Shown: positions 29,601 through 38,101, counted from the stretch's first letter. The stretch is DNA of 64,000 nt from an uncultured Oscillospiraceae bacterium (GCA_947581795.1 CANPVS010000012.1:1-64000); one strand, 5' to 3'. Translations and numbers: made by a program. Notes: generated by a model not told the origin, from the sequence alone.

Positions 29601-30069
29601 CCGCGTGTTCTACATGGACCAGGGCGTCATCTTCGAGGAGGGTTCCCCGGAGGAGATCTTCGACCACCCCAAGCAGGACCGGACCCGCGTCTTCGTCCAG
29701 CGGCTCAAGACCCTCTCCCTCTCCGCCCAGTCCCCGGACTACGACTTCATCGGCCAGTCGGAGAGCCTCCGCCGGTTCGGCGAGAAGAACCTGCTGGGCC
29801 GCAAGCGGGTACTGGGTATGCAGAGCGTGTACGAGGAAATTCTGGCCCAGAGCATCGTCCCCTGCATCGGCGCCTCCTACCCGGTCACGGTCTCCGTGGA
29901 GTACTCGGAGAAGGAGGACCGGCTGGAGATGCGTTTCACCTGGAACGGCACCGACTTCGACCCCATGCAGGAGGGCGACGAGCTGTCCGTCAAGCTGGTG
30001 AAGGCAGCCGTCCAGGGCTATGAGCACACCTATTCCGACGGTGTGAACCGGCTCGTCTTCACCATTTGA
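26671..30069 (+). CDS. Single-chain amino-acid-type ABC importer: binding domains, permease, ATPase and GHKL-like tail
   Basis: A 1132-residue fusion. A lipoprotein signal ends at C27 (LMAGC). Residues about 38-170 resemble the C-terminal part of a family 3 solute-binding protein, about 175-400 a complete one ([30 protein letters not shown]), and about 419-511 only the N-terminal part of another. A His/Glu/Gln-type permease spans about 520-755 ([44 protein letters not shown]). The ATPase at about 773-1015 has GPSGTGKST at 807, [13 protein letters not shown] near 910 and [13 protein letters not shown]. The last 115 residues ([26 protein letters not shown]...) look like the end of a GHKL/RsbW-type ATPase fold. 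It is monocistronic and the substrate is unknown, probably a polar amino acid. Confidence 0.88.
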   Translation: MKGYSKWARAAALALTVLTLVCLMAGCGEKDDVITTLADLDQPGRTVGVAMGSSGDAIVTETFHNVTINRYSDSATGYLAVQQGKLDAFAFDATMLRYALSNGLTGVKVLDETFGDITDIAIGVSRKTDIPDLLENINAFLDSIKADGTLDDMKSRWIERAEETMPDIPLPEDPEVTLKVGTTGFVQPFSYYKDNRLSGFDIEMATRLASWLGMGIEFGLYDFDGVIAAAQTGVIDCIMSNLNVTPERQEVIDFSDTIYTSETAVLVRADGAAPAADAITQVDQLNGKRIGIITGSSYDTFADEIFTDPQKEYYNTYADMLEAVRQGKLDGFLMDEPVARVLTAQTSGVTYLPDILREDSYAIAFPETDRGDALLAELNEYIAKIREDGTLAELEDIWFGTDESLQTVEDPTDLPAVNGTLEVAASSGVEPFSYLKNGRMVGYEVDIVTRFCKEKGYGLHVITADFSAMLTGLEAGKYDLAAGGITVTEERAERMNFTASDYTGGVVVAVADSSGAESGGFMERLSDSFEKTFIRENRWQMILSGLSVTAIISLFSALFGTVLGFAMCMMRRSRYRVLSSIVACLVGLVQGIPVLVLLMVLFYIVFAGVSISGVVVAIVAFSINFAAYVSEMMRTGIAAVDIGQWEAAEAIGFDRVKTFTKIIAPQAARHILPVYRGEFISMVKMTSIVGYIAVQDLTKVTDLIRSRTFDALFPLLASAVIYFLLAWILTSVLSILERRLDPKRRPRKTYAAAETASAPAPARFAGTDSSEPIITISHLMKAFPNATPLTDVNAEIHKGDVVTIIGPSGTGKSTLLRCLNRLETPTQGSILAFGQEMTTAKPAQLSEVRRKMGMVFQSFNLFGHLTVMENIILGPMLLKGMSEQDAAANAMRLLRLVGMAEKADRYPDELSGGQRQRVAIARTLAMEPEVVLFDEPTSALDPAMVGEVLSVMKQLAADGLTMLIVTHEMQFAHDVSTRVFYMDQGVIFEEGSPEEIFDHPKQDRTRVFVQRLKTLSLSAQSPDYDFIGQSESLRRFGEKNLLGRKRVLGMQSVYEEILAQSIVPCIGASYPVTVSVEYSEKEDRLEMRFTWNGTDFDPMQEGDELSVKLVKAAVQGYEHTYSDGVNRLVFTI

Positions 30070-30102
30070 ATCCGGTCACACCTTTTAAAAACACATACAG
30101 CG

Positions 30103-30135
30103 AGAAGGCTCCCCCATCCGGGGGAGCCTTCTTGC
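30103..30135. terminator. Terminator between the fused ABC gene and idi
   Basis: A 13-bp stem (30103-30115 with 30120-30132) around an ATCC loop sits at a convergent junction. Its core arms GGCTCCCCC and GGGGGAGCC recur at 50671-50700 and 51732-51759. Confidence 0.85.
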
Positions 30136-30147
30136 TCCATCAGCGTG

Positions 30148-30726
30148 CTAGGCACGCTCTTCCTGTTCTATGACCCGCTCAGTCAGCGCCAGCGCGGGGG
30201 CGAACCAGGCGGTGAAATCCTCCGGCCGGTCCTCCATCCAGGCGTGCAGTTCTTCCCTGCCGGCCCATTTGAGTGCCCCGATCTCCGACCGGTCAAAGTC
30301 CAGCGCGTCGGTATCGATCTCCTCCGCCGGGCAGTACAGGAACACGTGGTCTATCTCGTGCTCACCGGTATCGCCCTGGCGCATCTCATAGAGGAAGCGC
30401 CCGCAGGGGCGGAACCCCTCTCCGGTGTCCGCCGCGATGGGAAGGTCCGTCCGCAGGCCCAGCTCCTCCCCCAGCCGCCGGTTCAGGCACGCCTCCATGG
30501 TCATGCCCTTCCGGGGATGGGAGCAGCAGGCGTTGGTCCAGAGCCCCCCGGAATGGTACTTCCCCGGGGCCCTTTGCTGCAGCAGCATCCGGTCCTTTTC
30601 CCGGTCATAGATGAAAATGGAGAACGCCCGATGCAGCAGTCCCTTCCGGTGGACCTCCGTTTTTTCGCCATAGCCCACGACCTGGTCCTGTTCGTCCACC
30701 AGGATGATGTCCCGCTCACCGCTCAT
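30148..30726 (-). CDS. idi: Isopentenyl-diphosphate delta-isomerase, type 1 (Nudix fold)
   Basis: A 192-residue enzyme interconverting isopentenyl and dimethylallyl diphosphate. It shows the hallmark TNACCSHPRKGMTMEACLNRRLGEELG, combining the active-site cysteine motif (TNxCCSHP) with the degenerate Nudix box, plus the second-site glutamate region GEHEIDHVFLY. Length and motif spacing are normal. It lies at the end of the peptide operon, 71 bp after the condensation-like gene, behind a copy of the shared promoter/leader element. A housekeeping role in isoprenoid synthesis is enough to explain it, but its operon position raises the option of supplying DMAPP for a peptide modification. Confidence 0.93.
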   Translation of the reverse strand: MSGERDIILVDEQDQVVGYGEKTEVHRKGLLHRAFSIFIYDREKDRMLLQQRAPGKYHSGGLWTNACCSHPRKGMTMEACLNRRLGEELGLRTDLPIAADTGEGFRPCGRFLYEMRQGDTGEHEIDHVFLYCPAEEIDTDALDFDRSEIGALKWAGREELHAWMEDRPEDFTAWFAPALALTERVIEQEERA

Positions 30727-30744
30727 GGCCGTCCTCCTTTTGCC

Positions 30745-30790
30745 GTCCGCTTTTATATACGTTCCGGCCGGCCAAAAGGCCGGCCGGCGG
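30745..30790 (-). promoter_or_regulatory. Shared leader element, copy 1 (before idi)
   Basis: Immediately after the condensation-like gene a perfect 10-bp stem (30764-30773 with 30778-30787, tetraloop) is followed on the minus strand by GGAACGTATATAAAAG and then a GGCAAAAGGAGG ribosome site. The same order, hairpin then GRAACGTATAWA, recurs at 33129-33185, 52975-53037 and 55237-55300. Confidence 0.6.
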
Positions 30791-30797
30791 AAAACTC

Positions 30798-32096
30798 TTA
30801 TTCCTCCGGATCGTCCGGCAGGCGCATTTTGGGCACATGTACGTCGTAGGGCCCGCTGACCGTGCAGTAGATGCCCTCCTGCTCCAGCAGGTCCACGAAG
30901 GTGTTCACGTACTTGTCGTCCTCAAACTCCTGCATGAAGCAGTAGTCGAAGTACCCGTTGCAGGTGTTGATCTCAATGCAGATGCCGCTGCCGTCCGTGG
31001 TCACAGAGCAGTGCACGGATTCGATCATATTGGCCATGCTGCCCCAGTCCGTCCGGCCCACGTAGCTGACCTTGAAGCTCACGGGGGCGGAGGCGGGCAG
31101 GTTGCCGATGCCCGTCCGGGCGCCGGTGACGACAGGGCGCAGAAGGTCGAACTTCTCCTGAAGGGACAGCCCCTCCAGCTCCTTTTCCAGGGCCAGCTGC
31201 TTTTTCACCGTGTCCCACACCGTCTCCGGCTGGCTCTGGAGCATGACCATGCCGCGGCTGCAGATGGCCAGCCGCTCAATGTCTGACCCCTTCAGCCGGG
31301 GCGGATAGGAGAGCTCTATGAGCTTGACCATGCTCTGGTGGGCCAGGGGCTTATGGATCACGTCCCGGATGTTGTGGGCCATGCCGCACACCACCGGCTC
31401 GGTCATGTCCGGGTACAGGGTGTGCAATGTCTTGGCCATGAAAGCCGAGGTGATGGTGGCGGGGCTGCCGTCCTGGGTACGTGTGTACTTCATAAAGGAG
31501 GTCTCCCCGATGCGGATGTGCCAGCAGCGCTGCCGCCCCACAGGGGTGTGGTCCGTGACGGAGAAGGCGCCGCTCCACTTGGGCAGCATGGGCTCCTCCG
31601 TCTCCGGTATCTCCGTGTTGAACGGGTCCTCCAGCTCCCCCTCGGGGATCTCCTCCCCCGCCAGGCGCACGCCCGCCGGATCAAGCTCCCGTCCCTCCGT
31701 CTCGCAGAGGTAATAATAGAGCGTGGTCTTGATCCAGTGGAAGGCACCGGCCCCGTCCGTCAGGGCGTGGAACGCCCCGAAGATGACGCTGGTGCGCTCA
31801 TAGCTCACGCCCACCAGGTGGTAGTTGGACGCCGCCGTGTTCAGTTTCGCCGGCTCCGGTCCCTTCACGATGGTCACCGGCAGGGGGTTGTCCTCCAACA
31901 CCAGCGCCTCGCCCTGAACCGCCAGGCGCACGGCAAAATAGGGGTACCGCTCCATGGCCTTGTCCACGGCCCGGCGCAGCGCCTCCGGCTCGATGGGGTT
32001 TTTCAGCGTCACCCGGACGCTGAACGCATTCGCAAAGTCCCGGTTCGCCCCGTAAAACATGGCGAGGCTCACCGGCGCCAATTTGGTCATCTTCAT
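30798..32096 (-). CDS. Condensation-domain-like acyltransferase
   Basis: A 432-residue soluble protein of the chloramphenicol-acetyltransferase/condensation superfamily. The catalytic HxxxDG motif is present as H110-ALTDG, preceded by the usual donor-side N-terminal lobe (MFYGANRDFANAFSVRVTL...LRRAVDKAMERYPYFAVRL). The later bridging region carries the GIGNLPASAPVSFKVSYVGRTDWG segment typical of PapA/alcohol-acetyltransferase relatives. It stands alone without carrier or adenylation domains, so it is not an ordinary NRPS module. It directly follows four Gly-Gly leader peptide genes, which suggests a substrate made or modified in the same pathway, though a lipid acyl transfer is equally possible. 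Confidence 0.85.
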   Translation of the reverse strand: MKMTKLAPVSLAMFYGANRDFANAFSVRVTLKNPIEPEALRRAVDKAMERYPYFAVRLAVQGEALVLEDNPLPVTIVKGPEPAKLNTAASNYHLVGVSYERTSVIFGAFHALTDGAGAFHWIKTTLYYYLCETEGRELDPAGVRLAGEEIPEGELEDPFNTEIPETEEPMLPKWSGAFSVTDHTPVGRQRCWHIRIGETSFMKYTRTQDGSPATITSAFMAKTLHTLYPDMTEPVVCGMAHNIRDVIHKPLAHQSMVKLIELSYPPRLKGSDIERLAICSRGMVMLQSQPETVWDTVKKQLALEKELEGLSLQEKFDLLRPVVTGARTGIGNLPASAPVSFKVSYVGRTDWGSMANMIESVHCSVTTDGSGICIEINTCNGYFDYCFMQEFEDDKYVNTFVDLLEQEGIYCTVSGPYDVHVPKMRLPDDPEE

Positions 32097-32159
32097 GTGC
32101 TTTCCGTCACTTACTATTATAATGTGATCTGCCCCTCCCGGGGCGGGGTCTTCCGTCTG

Positions 32160-32378
32160 TCAGCTGAAGTTATAGCCTATCTCGCTGAAGTACGCTTCCT
32201 TCTGACACTTAGGGCACCTGCCAAACGACGGCAAATAGGCAGCCTGTACCATCACGATCTCGTGGCAGACAGAGCATTTGGCAGCCTGCAGCGAGAGCGC
32301 CCCGGCGCCCCCCGCGACGCCCTCCAGGGTCTCGTCGGGCAGTGCCTTATCTTCATTTATTTTCTTATCTTCGTTCAC
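32160..32378 (-). CDS. Gly-Gly leader peptide precursor with Cys4 core (peptide A)
   Basis: A 72-residue predicted secreted-peptide precursor. It starts at GTG (32376-32378) with AGGAGG nine bases before. The leader is 24 residues ending DETLEGVAGG, the double-glycine site for a C39 exporter. The 48-residue core has two cysteine pairs, CSVC (35-38) and CPKC (55-58), spaced like a zinc ribbon. It is the last of four precursor genes before the condensation-like gene and 63 bp from it. Confidence 0.82.
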   Translation of the reverse strand: MNEDKKINEDKALPDETLEGVAGGAGALSLQAAKCSVCHEIVMVQAAYLPSFGRCPKCQKEAYFSEIGYNFS

Positions 32379-32395
32379 GGTCGTTTGCCTCCTCC

Positions 32396-32581
32396 TTAAT
32401 GACCATTCGTCGGTGTTCCGGGCTGTTCGATCTGCATTCCGGGCTGTTCACCTTTGGGGTCGCCCGGTTTCTGTAACCCATAATACTCCTTAACAAAGTC
32501 CCAAAAGCTCCCGCCCGTGACATCCTCCAGGGACTCGTCGGACAGTGCCTTTTCTTCCTTTTTGGTCTTTTCCTCGCTCAT
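32396..32581 (-). CDS. Gly-Gly leader peptide precursor, Cys-free core (peptide B)
   Basis: A 61-residue precursor starting at the ATG at 32579-32581. The leader is 24 residues ending DESLEDVTGG. The 37-residue core SFWDFVKEYYGLQ then runs into a Pro/Gly-rich tail (GDPKGEQPGMQIEQPG...). No cysteines are present, so any modification must target other residues. Leader identity with its neighbours places it in the same export family. Confidence 0.8.
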   Translation of the reverse strand: MSEEKTKKEEKALSDESLEDVTGGSFWDFVKEYYGLQKPGDPKGEQPGMQIEQPGTPTNGH

Positions 32582-32619
32582 GGTCTCAGACTCCCTTCGG
32601 TTTTCAGGCGGTCGGATTT

Positions 32620-32838
32620 TCAACCGTCATTGATTATGTGAGAACTGTTGCGGCCCTTACCTGCGTATCCACCGTCATAGGGCATCGCCCCATCCGCAGA
32701 GGAGGATGTTGTGTTAATTATGATACTGCCATTTGTGCCCACGATACCACCGCTGCAGCAATCGTGACCGCCGGATACGGCTTCCAGCGTCTCCTCGGCC
32801 AGCTCGTCAACATTCTTCCTATTCTCTTTGTTCTCCAT
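32620..32838 (-). CDS. Gly-Gly leader peptide precursor, Ser/Thr/Asn/Gly-rich core (peptide C)
   Basis: A 72-residue precursor starting at the ATG at 32838. The leader is 24 residues ending EETLEAVSGG. The 48-residue core begins HDCCSGG and continues GTNGSIIINTTSSSADGAMPYDGG, rich in small polar residues and glycine, with a vicinal Cys pair only at its start. This composition recalls modified microcin cores, but no modifying enzyme is adjacent. Confidence 0.8.
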   Translation of the reverse strand: MENKENRKNVDELAEETLEAVSGGHDCCSGGIVGTNGSIIINTTSSSADGAMPYDGGYAGKGRNSSHIINDG

Positions 32839-32881
32839 AGCTGCTCTCCTTTCAGGGCCTGTCATCCGCCGGCAAGAGCCG

Positions 32882-33112
32882 TCAGAGGATAGCCGGGGTC
32901 ACCACTTTGCCGTTGATGCGCCATTTCCTGCCGCACCCGGAGCATTGCACACTGGTGGCGCCCTTCGGCACACTTATGATCGTTCCGCAGTTACAGTCGA
33001 TGCTCACGACGCCGTCCTCCGGCGTGGTGCTGATGCCAACGCCACCCGTCACCGCGTCCAGCGTCTCCTCGGCCAGCTCTTTATCGGTCTTTTTGTTTCC
33101 GCTGTCGTTCAT
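32882..33112 (-). CDS. Gly-Gly leader peptide precursor with zinc-ribbon-like core (peptide D)
   Basis: A 76-residue precursor starting at the ATG at 33112 behind an AGGAGGT ribosome site. The leader is 24 residues ending EETLDAVTGG. The core contains CNC (40-42) and CSGCGRKW (57 onwards), with intervening beta-like IISVPKGATSVQ, closely resembling a small zinc ribbon. It is the first precursor gene after the ABC exporter, 78 bp downstream and behind a copy of the shared leader element. Confidence 0.83.
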   Translation of the reverse strand: MNDSGNKKTDKELAEETLDAVTGGVGISTTPEDGVVSIDCNCGTIISVPKGATSVQCSGCGRKWRINGKVVTPAIL

Positions 33113-33128
33113 AGGGATACCTCCTGTT

Positions 33129-33185
33129 TGCCGTTCTGTCTCTTTATACGTTTCTCCCCGCCAAAAGGGCCGACAGCCGGAGAAA
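33129..33185 (-). promoter_or_regulatory. Shared leader element, copy 2 (before peptide D)
   Basis: On the minus strand the exporter stop is followed by a stem with arms TTTCTCC/GGAGAAA (33151-33157 and 33179-33185), then GAAACGTATAAAGAGACAG and AACGGCAAACAGGAGG. The TATAAA could be a -10 box; no good -35 is seen. The match to the copies at 52975 and 55237 extends over about 35 bases. Confidence 0.65.
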
Positions 33186-33190
33186 ATTTT

Positions 33191-35389
33191 TTACTTGCCG
33201 TCCGCGGATGTATCCGTGTCCAGCCGCTGCCGGGCCACCAGCTCGGCGAAGAAGCCGTGTTTGGCGATGAGCTCCTCGTAGGTGCCGTCCTCCACGATGT
33301 GGCCGCCCTCCAGGACGATGATGCGGTCGCAGTGCCGGATGGTGCTGAGCCGGTGGGCTATGACGATACGGGTGCACTTCAGCTGGTCCAAAGACTCGGA
33401 CACCACCCGCTGGGTGATGTTGTCCAGGGCCGAGGTGGCCTCGTCGAACATGAGGATGCGGGGCTTGGGGGCGATGGCCCGGGCGATGAGCAGCCGCTGG
33501 CGCTGGCCGCCGGAGATGCCGCCGCTGCCCTCGGAGATCAGGGTGTGCATCCCCATGGGCATACGCCGGATGTCCTCGGCGATGCCCGCCATCTCCGCCG
33601 CCTCCCAGGCGTCGTCCATGGTGAGCCAGGGCGCGGAGATGGTGATGTTGGAATAGATGTCGCCCTGGAAGAGCTTTCCGTCCTGCATCACCACGCCCAT
33701 GCGCCGGCGCAGGCTCTTCAGGTCCAGACCGGCCATGTCCCGGCCGTCGTAGTAGATGGCGCCCTTCTGAGGCGTCTCGAAGCCCAGCAGCAGCCGCATG
33801 AGTGTGCTCTTGCCGCAGCCGGTCCGGCCCACGATGGCCACGTACTGGCCCGGCCGTATTTTGAGGCTCAGGTCGTCCACCACGTTGGGCATATCCTCCG
33901 AGTACCGGAAGGAGACGTTATTGAGCTCGATGCCGCCGCTGATGCGCTCCACCACCTGCTTGTCAGCGCTGATCTCCGGCTCCGTATCCAATATGGGCTT
34001 GGCCATATTGAGGATGGGGATAATCTGGCCCACCATGGAGGCAATGCCGGCCAGGGACATAAAAGCGCCGCTGATCATGGCATAGGAGGAGTTGAAAGCG
34101 TAGTACTCCGAAACGGACACGCCGCTCTCCACCGCCACGGCGTACATCACCAGCGTGCCGACGAGAGTGATGGCCGTGCTGATGACGCTGTTCACCTTTA
34201 AGAACATGGGCGGGTCGTACTGCAGCCGCGCCACCTTGGCGTACTGCTCGCTCCACTTGGCGAAGGCCCGCTTCTCCGCGCCGGAGAGCTTCACCTTCTG
34301 CACGCCGCTGACGATGGCGTAGGTAAGGCCGGTCTCCTTGGCGCTCTGCTCCATCATCTGCTGGGTGATGCCCTTCTGACGGATGGACGTGAGCACCGAG
34401 AACACCATGGTCACGGCCACGATGGCCAGCGCCGGGACGACCAGCGCCGGTGCGTAAGCGAAGATCTGGGTGATCTGCAGCAGGGAGAACAGGCTGGTCA
34501 GCCCCACCGCGGCCACCGAGGACACCAGCAGGGAGGCCAGCTGCTTGATGTTCATGCAGCGGGTGGCGATCTCGCCGGTGCTGTACTGTTTAAAGAAGTT
34601 GGCCGGCAGGGAGAAAAGCCGCATCATACCCGCGGCCTCCACCGACACGGAGACCTTTGTGTTCATCCGTGTGGTGAGCAGCTGCTTCACCACCTCCAGG
34701 ATCCTGGAACTCACGGTTACCAGGAGCATGAAGGAGATGAGCGCCGCCAGCACCACCACGCTCCCGCTGTCCGTGACCCGGGAGAACAGGAGGTTATTGA
34801 GCCGGGGCAGCAGCAGTCCCACCAGGGCCACCGCCAGCGCGGACAGGGCGAAGAATATCCTGTCCGCCCAGGAGGTGCAGGCGGCTATGTACCGCATGAG
34901 GCCGGGGATGCCGATCTTCCCCTGGGGGAAGGGCTTATAGAAGGCGATGGCCTCTTTTTCAAAAAGTTCCTCTGTCCGGGCGTTCACCCGCTGGCGCTTC
35001 CCCGTGGCCGGGTCGGCGTAGGTGTAGCCGGTGAGGCCTGTGGGGATCATGGCCGTGAGGGCGCCGTCATCCTTCCGGCGGGCCAGCATGGCCCCGATGG
35101 CGTCCTTGTACCACCCCTTCTCCAGCGTCACCGTCCGGCGCATGATGCCATACGGACGCAGCAGGAACTCCAGCTGTTCGTTGAAGTCCTTCACCGTGTC
35201 GGGCATCTCCCGAGGCTTGGCGTGGTAATAGCGCAGGATCTCCTCCATGGCGCTTCTGGCCTGCTGGCTGTCGTCGCCGGGCATGACCCGGCGGCCCAGT
35301 ACGGCCCCCGCGATGGAGGCGAAGCTCTCCTCGAATGCCTGCTGGTCCTGGCGCCGCCGTTCTCTTATTTGTTCGTCAAACCATCCCAT
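33191..35389 (-). CDS. ABC exporter ATPase/permease without peptidase (NHLM ABC2 type)
   Basis: A 732-residue half-transporter. Residues 1-165 form a hydrophilic N-terminal region with no C39 peptidase, as in the second ABC protein of NHLM bacteriocin systems. The membrane domain spans about 175-460, and the ATPase follows with Walker A GRTGCGKST near 520, signature ISGGQRQRLLIARA and Walker B ILMFDEATSALD. It lies 14 bp downstream of the peptidase-containing ABC gene, so the two may form a heterodimer or act on the same cargo at different steps. The four precursor genes follow directly. Confidence 0.9.
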   Translation of the reverse strand: MGWFDEQIRERRRQDQQAFEESFASIAGAVLGRRVMPGDDSQQARSAMEEILRYYHAKPREMPDTVKDFNEQLEFLLRPYGIMRRTVTLEKGWYKDAIGAMLARRKDDGALTAMIPTGLTGYTYADPATGKRQRVNARTEELFEKEAIAFYKPFPQGKIGIPGLMRYIAACTSWADRIFFALSALAVALVGLLLPRLNNLLFSRVTDSGSVVVLAALISFMLLVTVSSRILEVVKQLLTTRMNTKVSVSVEAAGMMRLFSLPANFFKQYSTGEIATRCMNIKQLASLLVSSVAAVGLTSLFSLLQITQIFAYAPALVVPALAIVAVTMVFSVLTSIRQKGITQQMMEQSAKETGLTYAIVSGVQKVKLSGAEKRAFAKWSEQYAKVARLQYDPPMFLKVNSVISTAITLVGTLVMYAVAVESGVSVSEYYAFNSSYAMISGAFMSLAGIASMVGQIIPILNMAKPILDTEPEISADKQVVERISGGIELNNVSFRYSEDMPNVVDDLSLKIRPGQYVAIVGRTGCGKSTLMRLLLGFETPQKGAIYYDGRDMAGLDLKSLRRRMGVVMQDGKLFQGDIYSNITISAPWLTMDDAWEAAEMAGIAEDIRRMPMGMHTLISEGSGGISGGQRQRLLIARAIAPKPRILMFDEATSALDNITQRVVSESLDQLKCTRIVIAHRLSTIRHCDRIIVLEGGHIVEDGTYEELIAKHGFFAELVARQRLDTDTSADGK

Positions 35390-35403
35390 TGCAGCGCACC
35401 CCC

Positions 35404-37578
35404 TCAGTCATTGGACACCAGACGGGTGTAATACCCGCCCTTGGCGTAGAGCTCGTCGTGGGTCCCCCGCTCCACCACTTTGCCCTGGTCCAGGACGATG
35501 ATCTCGTCGCAGTCCCGGATGGTGGAGAGCCGGTGGGCCACCACGATGCAGGTGACGCCCCGGTCCTTGATGGACTTGACCACTTCGTATTCCGTCTTGG
35601 CGTCCAGAGCGGAGGTGGCCTCATCCAGGATGATGATGGTGGGGTCCTGGGCCAGGACACGGGCGATCTCCATGCGCTGGCGCTGGCCGCCGGAGAAGTC
35701 GCGGCCGCCCTCTGTCAGCTTGTGGTTGTAGCCGCCCTCACGCTGGACGATGTCGCTGTGGATGCCGGCGTCCCGGGCAGCCATGATCATCTCAAAGTCC
35801 TCGATGGACTTGTCCCACATCTTGATATTTTCCGCAATGGTGTCCTCAAAGAGAATCACGTCCTGGTCCACCACCGCGAGAGAGCCGGTGAACACGCTCC
35901 GGTCGATCTCCCGGATGGGCTTGCCGTCAAAGAGGATCTCCCCGCTCCAGGGCTGATAAAGGCCCGAAATGAGCTTGGAAAGGGTGCTCTTGCCGCAGCC
36001 GGAACCGCCCACAAAGGCCACCCGGCTGCCCGGCTTCAGGCTCAGGTTGAAGTCCTCGATGAGGGGGTCCGCCAGCTTGGAGTAACCGAAGGTGACGTGC
36101 TTCATCTCCAGGGCGCCGGAGAGCTTGTCATAGCTTTCCTGCTCCTCCCCCTCGACCATGTTGCTGTCCTCGGGGTACTCCATCACGTCCTCCACCCGCT
36201 CCATCTCCGTGCGCATCTCCTGGATGGTCTGGCCCGCGCCGATGAGGGTGGTGGCAGGGGCGGTGAAGCTCATGAGGAAGCCTTGGAAGGCCATGACCAT
36301 ACCGATGGTGAAGCTGCCCTGCATGACAAACAGCACGCCTAAAAACAGGATGATCATGTCGCTGATGACGCTCACGATGGAGGGGATGAGGCCGAGATAC
36401 GCGTCGGTCTTGGTAAAGCGCATCTGCTGGGTGTTCACGCTGGCCTGATAGCCGGCCCAGCGCTCAAAGTAGCCGTTCTCCGCGCCGGCGGCCTTGATGG
36501 TCTCGATCATCTCGATGGCCGCCATGGTGGAAGAGGCGAGCTTGCCCGCGTCGCGCATCTGCACACGCATGATGTTCACGCGCTTTTTGGATATGAGACG
36601 GCTCACGCCCAGGTTGATGACCACGGAGGCCAGGCCCACCAATGTCAATATCCAGGAATACCGGAGCATGACCACCAGGTAAAACACCATCATGATGGCG
36701 TTCAGCACCAGCGGGCCCAGGGTATTCACCAGCTCCTGGGCGATGTTGGCGTTGGTGGTCTGCCGTTGCTGGATGTCGCCGGCCATGCGCTGGGAGAAGA
36801 ACTCCATGGGCATGTGCAGCACCTTCCACAGGAACGTGGCCGAACCCACGGAGGCCAGCTTGCCTGTGATGCGAAGGGACCACACCGCCTGGACCCAGGC
36901 CACCACGAGCTGCAAAATGCTCACGCCCGCCAGGGCAGCCAAAAACGGCCACAGCCACTCCGGGTTCTGCCTCGTGAGCAGACGGTCCATGAAGATGCGG
37001 GAGAAGGCGGGGCTGATCACGCCGAACAGGGAGCTGATGAGCGTGGTCAGCGTCACGAATACCAGCGCCGCCCCGGCGCCGGTGAGCCGCTTTTTCGCGT
37101 AGCCCACCATGCTCTTGGGGCTGCCGCCTGGCTGGAACCCCTCCCCCGGCTCGAACATCATGCAGATGCCGGTGAAGGACTCGTCGAAGGTCTCCATGCT
37201 CACCGGAGTCAGGCCCCTGGCCGGGTCGTTCAGTATGGCCTTGCCGCCCTTGAACCCGTCCAGCACCACGAAGTGGTTGAAGTTCCAGTGGATGATGCAG
37301 GGGAACGTCCCCCGCTCCCGCAGGTCATCCGGCTCGAAGCGGTACGCCTTCGCCGTGAGGCCGTAGCTTCTCGCGGCCTTCAGCACGTTCTTGGCGTTGG
37401 AGCCGTCCCGGCTCACGCCGCAGTCGGCCCGCACCTGTTCCAATGGTATCCATTTCCCATAATAGGCCAGCACCATGGTAAGGGAAGCGGCGCCGCACTC
37501 CAGCGCCTCCATCTGCATGACCACCGGCACCTTGGCCACGCCCTTGGTGACGGGCTTTTTGATCTCTTGCTTTTTCAT
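35404..37578 (-). CDS. Peptidase-containing ABC exporter (C39 peptidase, NHLM ABC1 type)
   Basis: A 724-residue exporter expected to cut Gly-Gly leaders and export the cores. The N-terminal C39 peptidase has catalytic C28 in MQMEALECGAAS, the histidine in IIHWNFNHFVVLDG and the aspartate in ILNDPARG. The membrane domain spans about 165-445. The ATPase has Walker A GGSGCGKST near 525, signature FSGGQRQRMEIARV and Walker B IIILDEATSALD. It is 7 bp after the HlyD-like gene and 14 bp before the second ABC gene. All twelve Gly-Gly precursors in the window are plausible substrates. Confidence 0.93.
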   Translation of the reverse strand: MKKQEIKKPVTKGVAKVPVVMQMEALECGAASLTMVLAYYGKWIPLEQVRADCGVSRDGSNAKNVLKAARSYGLTAKAYRFEPDDLRERGTFPCIIHWNFNHFVVLDGFKGGKAILNDPARGLTPVSMETFDESFTGICMMFEPGEGFQPGGSPKSMVGYAKKRLTGAGAALVFVTLTTLISSLFGVISPAFSRIFMDRLLTRQNPEWLWPFLAALAGVSILQLVVAWVQAVWSLRITGKLASVGSATFLWKVLHMPMEFFSQRMAGDIQQRQTTNANIAQELVNTLGPLVLNAIMMVFYLVVMLRYSWILTLVGLASVVINLGVSRLISKKRVNIMRVQMRDAGKLASSTMAAIEMIETIKAAGAENGYFERWAGYQASVNTQQMRFTKTDAYLGLIPSIVSVISDMIILFLGVLFVMQGSFTIGMVMAFQGFLMSFTAPATTLIGAGQTIQEMRTEMERVEDVMEYPEDSNMVEGEEQESYDKLSGALEMKHVTFGYSKLADPLIEDFNLSLKPGSRVAFVGGSGCGKSTLSKLISGLYQPWSGEILFDGKPIREIDRSVFTGSLAVVDQDVILFEDTIAENIKMWDKSIEDFEMIMAARDAGIHSDIVQREGGYNHKLTEGGRDFSGGQRQRMEIARVLAQDPTIIILDEATSALDAKTEYEVVKSIKDRGVTCIVVAHRLSTIRDCDEIIVLDQGKVVERGTHDELYAKGGYYTRLVSND

Positions 37579-37585
37579 GGGCGCC

Positions 37586-38062
37586 TCAATTCAGCAGGAA
37601 GGAGATGGGGGAAACGCTGTCCACAACGATCTTCGCCTCATAGATCCCCTCGTCCAGCGGCGTGTCCAGCTCCGCTGGATATACCCACTGGCCGGTCACC
37701 AGGCCGCCCACGTGCAGGGCGTAGGCGTCGAAGCTCTCATCCACCGCCACGGGCCTGGAAGCCACGCCGGTCAGGGCATAGTCCTCCCCAGCGATATGCA
37801 CCGTCTGGCCCGCGTGTACGGAGGAGAGGTCGCCCTCCTCTATGTAACACACTGCCGCGCCGTCCGGCCCGGCCACCGCCGCCGCCGACACCGTGGTCTC
37901 CAGCCGGCCCAGCACGGACCAGATGATGAGGCCCGCCAATATCGCGATCACCGCGGCCAGGATCAGCCATACGCCGGGACTGGTCACCCGGATATAGTCG
38001 TTCATCTGTTCTGGGCTGGATACCTTGTCCAGACTCTTTTGACGAAACAGTCCGTTGTCCAT
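37586..38062 (-). CDS. Short HlyD-like secretion protein (NHLM type)
   Basis: A 158-residue membrane-fusion-like protein. The start MDNGLFRQKSLDKVSSPEQMNDYIRVTSPGVW followed by one membrane helix (about 32-52) matches the N-terminus of NHLM secretion proteins as I know them. After the helix there is only a small beta-rich domain (LETTVSAAAVAG... IEEGDLSSVHAGQTVHIAG) and no coiled coil, so it is clearly shorter than usual HlyD-family partners of 250 residues or more. The reading frame shows no sign of breakage, suggesting a natural compact form. It precedes the ABC pair by 7 bp. Confidence 0.82.
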   Translation of the reverse strand: MDNGLFRQKSLDKVSSPEQMNDYIRVTSPGVWLILAAVIAILAGLIIWSVLGRLETTVSAAAVAGPDGAAVCYIEEGDLSSVHAGQTVHIAGEDYALTGVASRPVAVDESFDAYALHVGGLVTGQWVYPAELDTPLDEGIYEAKIVVDSVSPISFLLN

Positions 38063-38101
38063 ATCAGTTCTCCCCCTGCAGTGTTTATATTGGTGTTATG
38101 C

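Noticed and set aside
28045..30027. A 660-residue minus-strand open frame inside the fused ABC gene
   Set aside because: Antisense shadow; the plus strand has permease and ATPase motifs throughout.
32160..33112. Lanthipeptide or sactipeptide cluster
   Set aside because: No LanB/LanC/LanM, YcaO or radical-SAM protein is encoded in the window, and several cores lack cysteine.
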